Below are positions 8,615 to 16,699 of a stretch of 41,443 bases of DNA, piece after piece. Every line of letters starts with the position of its first letter. Position 1 is the stretch's first letter. The position numbers and the translations under genes are program-made. Under the pieces are notes generated by a model, which had not been told where the DNA came from, did no database searches, and saw only the letters and a list, made by a program, of their open reading frames with translations. This DNA is from Gammaproteobacteria bacterium (lineage in GTDB: Bacteria; Pseudomonadota; Gammaproteobacteria; DSM-16500). The stretch is from the NCBI GenBank assembly GCA_025451335.1, contig JANWKO010000003.1, forward strand, positions 1 through 41,443, in the 5' to 3' direction.

Positions 8615-11149
8615 CTAGAGATTCACCCAGCGCAAGCCTACTGGCGGACTATCTATCGCTTCAATCAGACGCGTTGATATCTTGCTTTGTTCTCCCGCAA
8701 ACAATGCGCCATAAGAATGCAACATAGGTTTTGTTATTAATTTATTTGCAAAATCATCAAGAGCTTTTGAGGCATCATGGGCTTCTTGTTTCGAATAACT
8801 TGAAAACAAACGATATCCAAACAAGGAATAAGAACTTTCTTTCTTACTATCGCTCTTCTCACAATAAGCCAAATTAATTGCTTGCAATAGATCTTTATAG
8901 AATGGAGTGTATTTATAAAGATCTATATATTTCATTACGTCATCCATATCTTCATATTTTTTTAACAAACATTGGCTTAAACTATATAAGAATGCTTTTT
9001 TCTTTTCTCCATTTATATCTTTTAGTTGAATATCAAATAGAACTATATCCAAATGCAAATCCATTATTGAATCAATCGTAACCCATCTCGAATATTCACG
9101 ACCCGGTACTCGAGCAAGCAGCATGCCAAATTCATCAGAACACTTCGGCCTATAAAACATTTTATTTATTAACATTGATATATCTTCATCTGAACAATTA
9201 GCCTCATCAAACGCTTCCATAGCTGATGAGAAATTTTGAAAAAGAACATTCAAATGAGTTTCTGAGAATTGATTCAATGCATTTTGTTTTTGATCAGCGG
9301 GAATCAAATTCATCACTGTAGTGAAGCTTTTGATATCTTTTATAATATTTTTAAGATTATAAAATTGAATATAACTCAGAAATTCCACACGATCAGTTGG
9401 ATCAAGTAATTTTAATAGTTGCAATAACTTTTCTGAATTAGTTGTAACAAAGCAGACATCCGTTAAACATTTTATTAACAACCATCTATTATGTTCATTT
9501 TTAATGTGAGCCAGATGTTTTGCTAAATTATCAAATGATAATACAATTAAACTTTTTTGAAAAATTTTCAATCCATTGCATTTCGCAGCGTAATTAAAAT
9601 CTTTTTTACATAATTCAATTTGTGCTTCGACTAAATTTAAGTTCTTTTGCGACAAGGGTCCTTGCTCAAGAATGGATTGCAAATATTCGTAATAACACCA
9701 ATTCTGAAAAGATACATTTTTTATACCTACAGATTCTTGAATTGTTGAAAAATGCGCATAATATTTAAATTGTTCTTCTGCATATTCTTTTAATTTACCC
9801 AAAGAAGAATATAATATATCGCGCAACTTTATACGGTTATCTAATGCTTGTTGAGAATCCACAAGAAGCGGGCTTACACTAAGATCATCTTGATATTTCT
9901 TTGGCATCATTTCCATTAATATGAGACGATCCATTTTAGGCAAGACCACCATTAAATCATGTAATTGCTCGCCATTCATTATTAACTTTTCTAAATAATC
10001 TTTTCCTAAGTAATCAAGAAAACGAATTTTATTTTCAACTTTGTAAAGCTGAGACAATATTTCAATAAGATTAGGCAGAGAATTTTTAATAATTTCGTCT
10101 TTTAATTTTTTAACACTTAACTCACCTTTGGATTTTCCTTGTCTCAAAAAATTAACCTGCTCTTCTAATCTTATTAAAAAATTTTCATTAGAATGATTCT
10201 TTTCATAGCTAGTCTGAATTGCCAAACAATCGCACCACTTATCAAAATCTTCTTTAGTGAATTTTTTTTCTGCGCTGATCTTAGTTAATTTCAAAAAGGC
10301 CAGCATGTCGGCAGCCAATAATTTAATATTTTCATTGGCTAAATTTTCAAAAACATTCTCTAAGTTAGCCACATCCAATCTTCTCTTTGGATTAGCTTCT
10401 ACCATCAACCCACAAAGTTCTTCGAGTTTCTTTTTAACAATTGGAGAAAATAAATATCCCTGTTTTTCCAATACAGATCTAAACATCACACCAGTTGCAA
10501 AAACATCTAATTTTGTTGTTACTGTAATAGGATCAGGAAGAACCAATTCCGGAGCTAGATGTCGTGAAAATAATTCATTATAATGAATTTTCTCACCCAC
10601 TGGTTTGCACATGGCGAAATCGGTAATGTATACTTCATAATTGCCTTTATCGTCTTCATTTATTAAAATATTATCTTCTTTTAAATCAAGATGAACAATT
10701 CCTAAATTCCAAAACGTTTTCAACTTCGCTAAAATTCCATTAAACATTTTAAAATATTTTATTGAAGAATTTGATTTGATTTGATCGAAATGAGCACCTT
10801 TAAAATAAACCATTAGCGTGCCATGAGGTGAAACCAGGGAACGTGGATCGCCCCAGAAAGCACTTTTTCCATCTAAACATTTATGAATTTTTGCATCTTT
10901 AGCAAAATCTTCTCCATACTCATATAGTTTTCGTTTTCGCGAGGCTCTTTTTTCCAGTTTAAAGGTGAGAAGATCACCAGAATCATTTTGATTTTCCACT
11001 AAAAAAACGATTCCCTGACTACCTTCACCAATCTTACCTTTATTAATATAGGTTTTGCCGTCAAATGAAATCGTGTCGGTTTTGAAATTATAGTTAAATG
11101 AGTCTGGAAATATTTTATCTAATACTGTTTCTTGGTGGGAGCTAAGCAT
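8615..11149 (-). CDS. Eukaryotic-type Ser/Thr protein kinase with a large helical C-terminal region
   Basis: The product has 844 residues. The kinase domain spans about 35-260: glycine-rich loop GKIGEGSQGIVF (38-49), a lysine in TFKLEK (Lys64 or Lys67), catalytic loop HLDLKEDN (153-160, Asp155), metal motif DFA (177-179) in place of DFG, and APE (199-201) followed by DVFATGV. All residues needed for phosphotransfer appear present, so the enzyme is probably active. Residues 270-844 are a long helical region with no recognised domain. There is no signal peptide or membrane segment, unlike the PASTA-type housekeeping kinases. This architecture resembles kinase effectors of Legionella and Coxiella. 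Export to a host is an inference. Confidence 0.85.
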   Translation of the reverse strand: MLSSHQETVLDKIFPDSFNYNFKTDTISFDGKTYINKGKIGEGSQGIVFLVENQNDSGDLLTFKLEKRASRKRKLYEYGEDFAKDAKIHKCLDGKSAFWGDPRSLVSPHGTLMVYFKGAHFDQIKSNSSIKYFKMFNGILAKLKTFWNLGIVHLDLKEDNILINEDDKGNYEVYITDFAMCKPVGEKIHYNELFSRHLAPELVLPDPITVTTKLDVFATGVMFRSVLEKQGYLFSPIVKKKLEELCGLMVEANPKRRLDVANLENVFENLANENIKLLAADMLAFLKLTKISAEKKFTKEDFDKWCDCLAIQTSYEKNHSNENFLIRLEEQVNFLRQGKSKGELSVKKLKDEIIKNSLPNLIEILSQLYKVENKIRFLDYLGKDYLEKLIMNGEQLHDLMVVLPKMDRLILMEMMPKKYQDDLSVSPLLVDSQQALDNRIKLRDILYSSLGKLKEYAEEQFKYYAHFSTIQESVGIKNVSFQNWCYYEYLQSILEQGPLSQKNLNLVEAQIELCKKDFNYAAKCNGLKIFQKSLIVLSFDNLAKHLAHIKNEHNRWLLIKCLTDVCFVTTNSEKLLQLLKLLDPTDRVEFLSYIQFYNLKNIIKDIKSFTTVMNLIPADQKQNALNQFSETHLNVLFQNFSSAMEAFDEANCSDEDISMLINKMFYRPKCSDEFGMLLARVPGREYSRWVTIDSIMDLHLDIVLFDIQLKDINGEKKKAFLYSLSQCLLKKYEDMDDVMKYIDLYKYTPFYKDLLQAINLAYCEKSDSKKESSYSLFGYRLFSSYSKQEAHDASKALDDFANKLITKPMLHSYGALFAGEQSKISTRLIEAIDSPPVGLRWVNL

Positions 11150-11265
11150 GGGTAAACTTTTCTCTATTCGTTATAATTGTAGCGAAGATTACCCAATTTA
11201 AATGAATACAGTCAAGATCAGTTTGACTTTAAAAAATATCTCTAATAAAAACAATTATTTGAAAT

Positions 11266-12126
11266 CTATTTTATAGCTAAAAATACCCCATATTTTACTC
11301 TGTGTTCACGAAAAGCAACACGCATGAGTTTCACTTGCTGGACAAAACGTAATCCGCGCCAGCCACCTAGCTTTAGTTGCTGGAGTAACGAATATGCACT
11401 TAGTAGATTAATGCCAATATCCCAGCTTGGTGCCACATAGGTAGTCCAATCTAACTTTTGCTCAACAGTAAAATTGTTAGCTTGTAAAAGCTTATAATAA
11501 TGTTCAATAGTTGGCATATATGGAACATCAAAAGCAAAACATAATTTTTGATATTTTTTAGCATCTTTATCTTGATATTCATCTCTATCTGAACACCAGG
11601 TTGCAAGAATAAACTTACCGCCAGGTTTCAAAACTCGAAAAGCTTGTTTAATAAATAGGTTTTTATCGAAAAACTGTTCGCAACTTTCTAAAGACCAAAT
11701 GAGGTCAAATGTATTATCTGCAAAACTTTCTAAAGACAAAGCATCTTCTATCTTAAAATTCACTCTACTGACGTTTTCTATCAATGCTTGTTCACTCGCA
11801 ATCGAAACTTGTTTTTGACTTAAAGTAATGCCTGTAACATTAGCTAAAAATTTCTTTGCCAAATAAATACTACTACCACCCATACCACAACCGACATCTA
11901 AAATATTTGATTCAGGTTTAATATCCAATAATTCTATTAATTTTTCGATTAATTTCTCCTGAGCTTGTAATGGTGTTGCATTATCTTTATCTTCATAAAA
12001 TCCGTGATGAATATGCGGACCCCAAACTATGCGCCAACCTTCAGAAATTTTATCCCAAAAATTGGCTATCAAATTTGTGATTTTTATACGGTCTTTTATT
12101 ATTGCTTGATCAGTCCGAATCTTCAA
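11266..12126 (-). CDS. SAM-dependent methyltransferase, gamma-tocopherol methyltransferase-like
   Basis: The 286-residue class I methyltransferase has the SAM-binding motif ILDVGCGMGGSS (75-86), an acidic post-I region, and FDLIWSLESCEQF and VLKPGGKFILATW as later motifs. The N-terminal WGPHIHHGFY matches the tocopherol, sterol and cyclopropane methyltransferase branch, which acts on lipophilic phenols or lipids. Translation starts at a TTG (12126), supported by AAAGGA 8 bases upstream and by the absence of a nearer ATG. It lies 11 bases after the type III polyketide synthase gene on the same strand. The likely job is therefore C- or O-methylation of that enzyme's product, which is an inference. 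Confidence 0.85.
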   Translation of the reverse strand: MKIRTDQAIIKDRIKITNLIANFWDKISEGWRIVWGPHIHHGFYEDKDNATPLQAQEKLIEKLIELLDIKPESNILDVGCGMGGSSIYLAKKFLANVTGITLSQKQVSIASEQALIENVSRVNFKIEDALSLESFADNTFDLIWSLESCEQFFDKNLFIKQAFRVLKPGGKFILATWCSDRDEYQDKDAKKYQKLCFAFDVPYMPTIEHYYKLLQANNFTVEQKLDWTTYVAPSWDIGINLLSAYSLLQQLKLGGWRGLRFVQQVKLMRVAFREHRVKYGVFLAIK

Positions 12127-12137
12127 AATATATTCCT

Positions 12138-13235
12138 TTATATAGAATGAATTTTTAAAAGCATTGATTCTAAAGTTAGTCCGGGTCCAAATGCACAGCT
12201 AAAAATTGTTTTGTTATTTGCATCATTTTTAATATCATCCCAAATAGCTTTTAAAACAAATAAGATAGTTGCTGACGACATATTGCCAAAATTCCGTAGA
12301 ACATGGTAAGAATACTTATTATGTTCTTTTGTGATTTGTAATGCTTTTTCGCAAGCTTGCAAAATTTTCAAACCACCAGGATGAATAGCAAAGAAATCAA
12401 TAGATGAAAAAACTTTTTGATATTGATTTAAAAGTTTTTGTGTAAAATTTTCAATGCCATTTTGGATAACATCGGGAACATAAGAGCTTAAAACAATATC
12501 AAAGCCATTATCTGCAATATGCCAAGCCATTTCTTGACTTGCTTGTGGAAGTAAATCGCAATAAAACCCTTCGAGCCAAAAATATTTTTTCTGTTTGGGT
12601 TTTGATTCAATTAAAATGGCCGCAGCACCATCTGCAAATATTGAATTAGAAATCATATTATCTAAACTAATATTTTTTTGAAAATGTAGCGTACACAATT
12701 CAACACTAACAATTAAAACTTTTGCATTTTCATCTGCTTTACATATTGCATCTGCAACCTTAATACCATTGAAAGCACCATAACAACCCATAAAATTAAT
12801 AGCTGTACGCTTAACTGAAGACTTTAAATTAAGTTTTTGGACAATTTCAATATCTAACCCTGGTGCATACATTCCTGTACAACTAATTGTTATTAGATGT
12901 GTCACATCAATTTTATTCTCATTTCTAAAACAATCCTCAATCGCAGATATTGCCAAATTTAATGCATTGTCTTTATAAATTTTCATACGTGCTGAAGTAG
13001 ATGGATAAGGATCACTTGGATCATTTGGGAAAAATTCGAATTCACCAGGTTGCTTGCAATAATCACTTAAAACACTATAACGAGCCTCAATACCTGTCGC
13101 ACGGTACACTGATTTCAATAATCGAGATTCTACAGATTTTAACCTTAAAGCTCTAGAAACCAACTCTGCAACTTCTCGTTGACTGCGTTTATAAGCAGGA
13201 TTGGCAGTTCCAATTGCCGTAATAGCAACTTCCAT
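12138..13235 (-). CDS. Type III polyketide synthase (chalcone/alkylpyrone synthase family)
   Basis: The protein has 365 residues and the thiolase fold. The complete type III PKS triad is visible: Cys151 in NFMGCYGAFNG, His285 in FAIHPGG and Asn318 in RNFGNMSSAT. The C-terminal GPGLTLESMLL loop is also present. The enzyme condenses an acyl-CoA starter with malonyl-CoA units to give a pyrone, resorcinol or similar phenolic lipid. The starter cannot be deduced. The start is preceded by GGAG at 11 bases. It forms a two-gene operon with the downstream methyltransferase and diverges from the TIGR01777 epimerase across about 180 bases. Type III PKS genes are sporadic in gammaproteobacteria, so acquisition by transfer is plausible. 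Confidence 0.9.
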   Translation of the reverse strand: MEVAITAIGTANPAYKRSQREVAELVSRALRLKSVESRLLKSVYRATGIEARYSVLSDYCKQPGEFEFFPNDPSDPYPSTSARMKIYKDNALNLAISAIEDCFRNENKIDVTHLITISCTGMYAPGLDIEIVQKLNLKSSVKRTAINFMGCYGAFNGIKVADAICKADENAKVLIVSVELCTLHFQKNISLDNMISNSIFADGAAAILIESKPKQKKYFWLEGFYCDLLPQASQEMAWHIADNGFDIVLSSYVPDVIQNGIENFTQKLLNQYQKVFSSIDFFAIHPGGLKILQACEKALQITKEHNKYSYHVLRNFGNMSSATILFVLKAIWDDIKNDANNKTIFSCAFGPGLTLESMLLKIHSI

Positions 13236-13413
13236 TATTATTTGAACTCCATGCGAAAAAAGTCTTCAAATCTTTGACGATTTGTGCTCTAAAATTTAAA
13301 TATGTCAAACCCTTAACTTGATACCCATACTTAGAGGAGTTTAATATATTTAAACTTTGAAAAGACTTAATATAGACAACTGCTGTAATTATATTATCAT
13401 CTGGAGAATTCAA

Positions 13414-14346
13414 ATGAAAAGAATTATTGCCGGAGCAACTGGCCTTATTGGATCTAAACTTGCAAATCATTGGCTAAATCAAGGACATGAAATAACAATT
13501 ATCGGAAGATCTAGGCAATCTATTAATAAAACCTTTCAAAATCGTGTGCAAGCAATTGAATGGAATGAACTTAATCCTGAACTTTTTCGCAATTCAGAAG
13601 CGGTAGTAAATTTAGCTGGAGCAAGTATTGGCGATAAACGCTGGAGTCAAAAACGAAAACAAGAAATACTTTTAAGTCGAATCGATTCAACAGTAAAATT
13701 AGTCTCTATATTAAGCTCACTTGGCAAGGATGCTCCCGCTCTTTTCAATGCAAGTGCAATAGGTGTTTATGGCCTACAAAAACAATCTTTGCAAGGCTTA
13801 CCTCCTAAATTAGATGAAGATACTACTTTTGATTGGAATAGTAACACAGATTTTCTTTCTTTTATTGGTAGAGAATGGGAAAAGGCTACCCATCCCGCTC
13901 ATGAAAAAGGTGTTCGCGTGGTAAATATGCGTTTTGGCGTTGTACTATCAAAGGACGGTGGAGCGTTGCCTAAGATTGCATTGCCTTTTTATTTTTTTCT
14001 TGGCGGACCAATTGGCACAGGTCAACAACCATTTAGCTGGATAACATTTGATGACTTAATTCGCGCCATTGATTTTCTTTTAGAAAACAAACAAATTTCC
14101 GGTCCCATTAATATTGTTTCTCCTGAATGCGTGACACAGCGCGATTTAGCAAAAGACATAGGAAAGGTTTTACATAAACCAAGCTTTATGCCCACCCCGG
14201 GTTTTATTCTTGAGGCCATATTTGGGGAAATGGGCCGCGAATTATTATTAGAAGGACAGCATGTTTATCCAAAACGCTTATTAGAATTAGGTTTTCAATT
14301 TTCTTATCCAGATATAGAATCGGCTTTGAAGCATATCTATAAATAA
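13414..14346 (+). CDS. TIGR01777-family NAD(P)-dependent epimerase (YfcH/SDR39U1-like)
   Basis: The 310-residue protein starts MKRIIAGATGLIG. The ATG at 13414 is preceded by GGAG and places the Rossmann motif GATGLIGSKLA at the very N-terminus, so the 19-codon longer frame is rejected. The family hallmarks NLAGASIGDKRWSQKRKQEIL and SRIDSTVKLV are clear, followed by the extended-SDR segment NASAIGVYG. The fold is that of nucleotide-sugar epimerases, but no family member has a firm substrate. It is divergent from the type III PKS gene, and its end is only 6 bases from the convergent nucleosidase pseudogene. Confidence 0.9.
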   Translation: MKRIIAGATGLIGSKLANHWLNQGHEITIIGRSRQSINKTFQNRVQAIEWNELNPELFRNSEAVVNLAGASIGDKRWSQKRKQEILLSRIDSTVKLVSILSSLGKDAPALFNASAIGVYGLQKQSLQGLPPKLDEDTTFDWNSNTDFLSFIGREWEKATHPAHEKGVRVVNMRFGVVLSKDGGALPKIALPFYFFLGGPIGTGQQPFSWITFDDLIRAIDFLLENKQISGPINIVSPECVTQRDLAKDIGKVLHKPSFMPTPGFILEAIFGEMGRELLLEGQHVYPKRLLELGFQFSYPDIESALKHIYK

Positions 14347-14352
14347 ATCAAC

Positions 14353-15027
14353 TTACTTGGAGGTTATTCCTTTCATGGCAAACATTGGCGTATGAGTTAA
14401 CATACTGACCCAAGCAACACCTGCAGCTTCCATGTCTACAACATTACAGTCTAGCTTTTTCATCATTTCGCGATCAGTCTCATCTTCTTCAAACGAATCA
14501 CTTGAACATACAATTTCATTATGTATGTTAAATTTCTTTAGTAGCATGCTGGTATCCATACTTAAATAACCACCTACTCCATAACGTTGATAATTAGGTG
14601 TATTAAATCGTCTGTCATAAAAATAAATTTTTTTACTTATATAGATATCTCCAATTTTTAAATTTCCATTATTTCTTATGCCTGCCGTTCCAACACTCAT
14701 TATCAATTCAGGATGAAAATGAGAAATGCCTAAGTAAGTAGATAAAACTGCCGCTTGAGTTCCAACATTTTGAACACCATTTACGGGATCTTTTCCATTT
14801 AAAACCTATTCAACTTTTATATTTGAATAATTTCCAGCATAAGCTTTCATTGGCAAACGAGGATCCAAAGAAACTGGTGATAAATGAAGCAATTTAATTA
14901 TTGGGGCCGCTTCTTCTTCCATAGCAACAATAAGCAATATATTTTTAATTTCATGAGAAGCAGAAAAGGTTATAGTGGAAAAAATTGATGCGCATATTAA
15001 AATAAATATTAACAAAATACTTTTCAT
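14353..15027 (-). pseudogene. Broken exported 5'-methylthioadenosine/S-adenosylhomocysteine nucleosidase-like gene
   Basis: One continuous frame is interrupted by a single TAG (14806-14808). The N-terminal part begins at ATG 15027 with a signal peptide (MKSILLIFILICASIFSTITFSA) followed by the family start ILLIVAMEEEAAPI. After the TAG the frame resumes with VLNGKDPVNGVQNVGTQAA, then MSVGTAGIRNNG, then DMEAAGVAWVSM, all typical of the MTA/SAH nucleosidase (PNP/UDP) fold. The end is also damaged: it stops at MKGITSK, where the family normally continues past the catalytic (I/S)SD aspartate. A nonsense codon plus loss of the catalytic end makes a functional enzyme unlikely unless the amber codon is read through. 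The signal peptide shows the ancestor was periplasmic or secreted. Confidence 0.85.
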
Positions 15028-15140
15028 TAAAGTTTTTCCCCGGTCAATTTTGCATCTATAAAAATTTCTAATTCTCTGTTTTGAAATTAGATCATTGCTT
15101 TTTAGTATTAAATTTACATTTGTTATTTGATAAATCACAT

Positions 15141-16217
15141 CTAACGCGAAATAGTCTTTGTATATCCATGAGCCCGCAGTACTTTCTCAATAAATTCACT
15201 TTTCATATCGGTATACTTTTCACGATCCATTAGATGTTCTTTTGCCAAATTTAATTTCAATTTTTCATATTCTAATTGAATATTTTTATCATTCCTTAAA
15301 ATATCTCGAAATATTACACTATGCTCAAATCTATTATTTTTTGCTTCAACGATATGGACGTGATGGGTTCTTTTCATTCCAAAAGGAGGCATACCTTTAA
15401 AAAAACGTAAATGTGAAATATCCGGATTTTCATCCCAAAACACATAGCCCAAGGTCTCTAATGGCTTAATCCACCGATTTGCTTCGTCAAGTGAATTTAC
15501 AACAACAAAGATGTCAGCGATAGGCTTACTTGAAAGCTCAGGAACTGCTGTACTTCCTACATGCTCGATTGCAACATGAGGTAACTGTTTTGTTATCATT
15601 TTAATTGTTTTAATTTCGGCTTCAGCTAGCTTCGTCCAGGCTGGATCATAAGGTTCAAGAACAATGTTGTCTTCTGCGTGTAATTGTTCTTCCTTTGCAT
15701 TTCCCGTTTTGTAATCAATCATTTGTATGAAAGAAGATTTGCCTTTAACATAATTTTCAATATCATTAGAGAAAACTTCTGCAAGACATTGTTTGATGAT
15801 TGAATACGCTAGGGCATAATCTTTATTTGCAATCATAAAATCTCGAAAAAATAAATGACGCAAAATCTCTGGTGAACCTTGTTCGAACAAATGGATATTA
15901 TGCGTTCTATTGCTTTTAGATTTCCAATAATAACGGCGCCCAGGAATCCCATATTCACCCATGCAAACATAGCCCAACGCTTCAAATTTCTGATTAAGTG
16001 AATTTACTAATTTAATATCTTTGACAACAGGAAGAATATCAACAACGGGTTTTGCATAAATGTGCGGTATAGCCGTACTGCCAATATGGTGAATCTCGAT
16101 ACAATTATCATTTAAAATGCTTTTAATTTCATTTGCCGCATCAGTAAAGAATGAAGGCCAGTTAGGATTATATTCTACTAATTCCACTAACGGCATCTTT
16201 TCATTTGGATCAATCAT
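15141..16217 (-). CDS. Tandem GrpB/UPF0157 protein (two nucleotidyltransferase-fold domains)
   Basis: The 358 residues contain two copies of the GrpB domain. Copy 1 (about 10-175) carries HIGSTAIPHIYAKPVVDILPVV starting at residue 44. Copy 2 (about 185-350) carries HVGSTAVPELSSKPIADIFVVV starting at 219. Both keep the GS and DI elements of the nucleotidyltransferase fold and a later (R/H)xHxxHxx motif. Most GrpB proteins are single-domain, about 170 residues, and of unproven activity. The start overlaps the stop of the upstream small membrane protein by 4 bases, so the two are co-translated. The two copies have diverged strongly, implying an old duplication or fusion. Confidence 0.85.
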   Translation of the reverse strand: MIDPNEKMPLVELVEYNPNWPSFFTDAANEIKSILNDNCIEIHHIGSTAIPHIYAKPVVDILPVVKDIKLVNSLNQKFEALGYVCMGEYGIPGRRYYWKSKSNRTHNIHLFEQGSPEILRHLFFRDFMIANKDYALAYSIIKQCLAEVFSNDIENYVKGKSSFIQMIDYKTGNAKEEQLHAEDNIVLEPYDPAWTKLAEAEIKTIKMITKQLPHVAIEHVGSTAVPELSSKPIADIFVVVNSLDEANRWIKPLETLGYVFWDENPDISHLRFFKGMPPFGMKRTHHVHIVEAKNNRFEHSVIFRDILRNDKNIQLEYEKLKLNLAKEHLMDREKYTDMKSEFIEKVLRAHGYTKTISR

Positions 16218-16405
16218 TTTCTACTGGCCATAAGCATCCAAATACACAAAATAAAAGCTACTATTAATGCCACAATACTTAAATTCATTGGTATCGAATA
16301 ACCAGAGATAATGATGTCAAAGTGAAACAACACGCGAAGCAAATGCGCAAGAGCGACTATTCCAAAAATAATACCCGCAACTTTCAAAGCAAAATTCTTA
16401 CTCAT
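16214..16405 (-). CDS. Small two-span membrane protein
   Basis: The 63-residue protein starts MSKNFALKVAGIIF. A second ATG two codons upstream (16411) abuts the AAGGAGG directly, so the ATG at 16405, six bases past the AAGGAGG, is the better start. Two hydrophobic helices are evident, at about residues 6-25 and 38-58, separated by a short polar loop, with a basic end (MASRK). It overlaps the tandem GrpB gene by 4 bases and heads that operon. Function is unknown. Confidence 0.7.
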   Translation of the reverse strand: MSKNFALKVAGIIFGIVALAHLLRVLFHFDIIISGYSIPMNLSIVALIVAFILCIWMLMASRK

Positions 16406-16439
16406 GGTCATCCTCCTTGAAAAACTAGATTTATTCCGC

Positions 16440-16533
16440 GGAATGGGGTCAAAGCTATGTTAAGGTCAGCTTATTATAGACTACCTTAATATAGCTTTGA
16501 CCCTATTCCAGTTGTTGACCCTATTCCAGTTGT
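16440..16533. repeat. Imperfect 27-bp inverted repeat with a duplicated 18-bp end unit
   Basis: Arms 16440-16466 and 16483-16509 are complementary at 25 of 27 positions around a 16-base loop. The right arm ends in the unit TGACCCTATTCCAGTTGT (16498-16515), which is repeated exactly and without a gap at 16516-16533. The layout resembles REP/MITE-type elements. It occupies the gap between the divergent membrane-protein operon and the 16700 gene. Confidence 0.8.
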
Positions 16534-16699
16534 TTATATAATATTCTAAAATGACAGAAATTGTAATTAGAATCAGAATTTTTTTTCTTCTTCAGCACGT
16601 TCGAGTGCTTCACTTTATAGAATTATAATTATTCATTTTAACATGGTATAAAATACCATATTTATCTTGTAGTGATTGCATTAATATCGTCTGACTAAA

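Noticed and set aside
10257-10583. Plus-strand open frame of 108 codons inside the kinase gene
   Set aside because: It lies wholly opposite a well-supported kinase domain and shows no domain or start signal.
11210-11228. AGTCAA/TTGACT hairpin after the methyltransferase gene
   Set aside because: Only 6 bp with no T-run on the minus strand; too weak to call a terminator.
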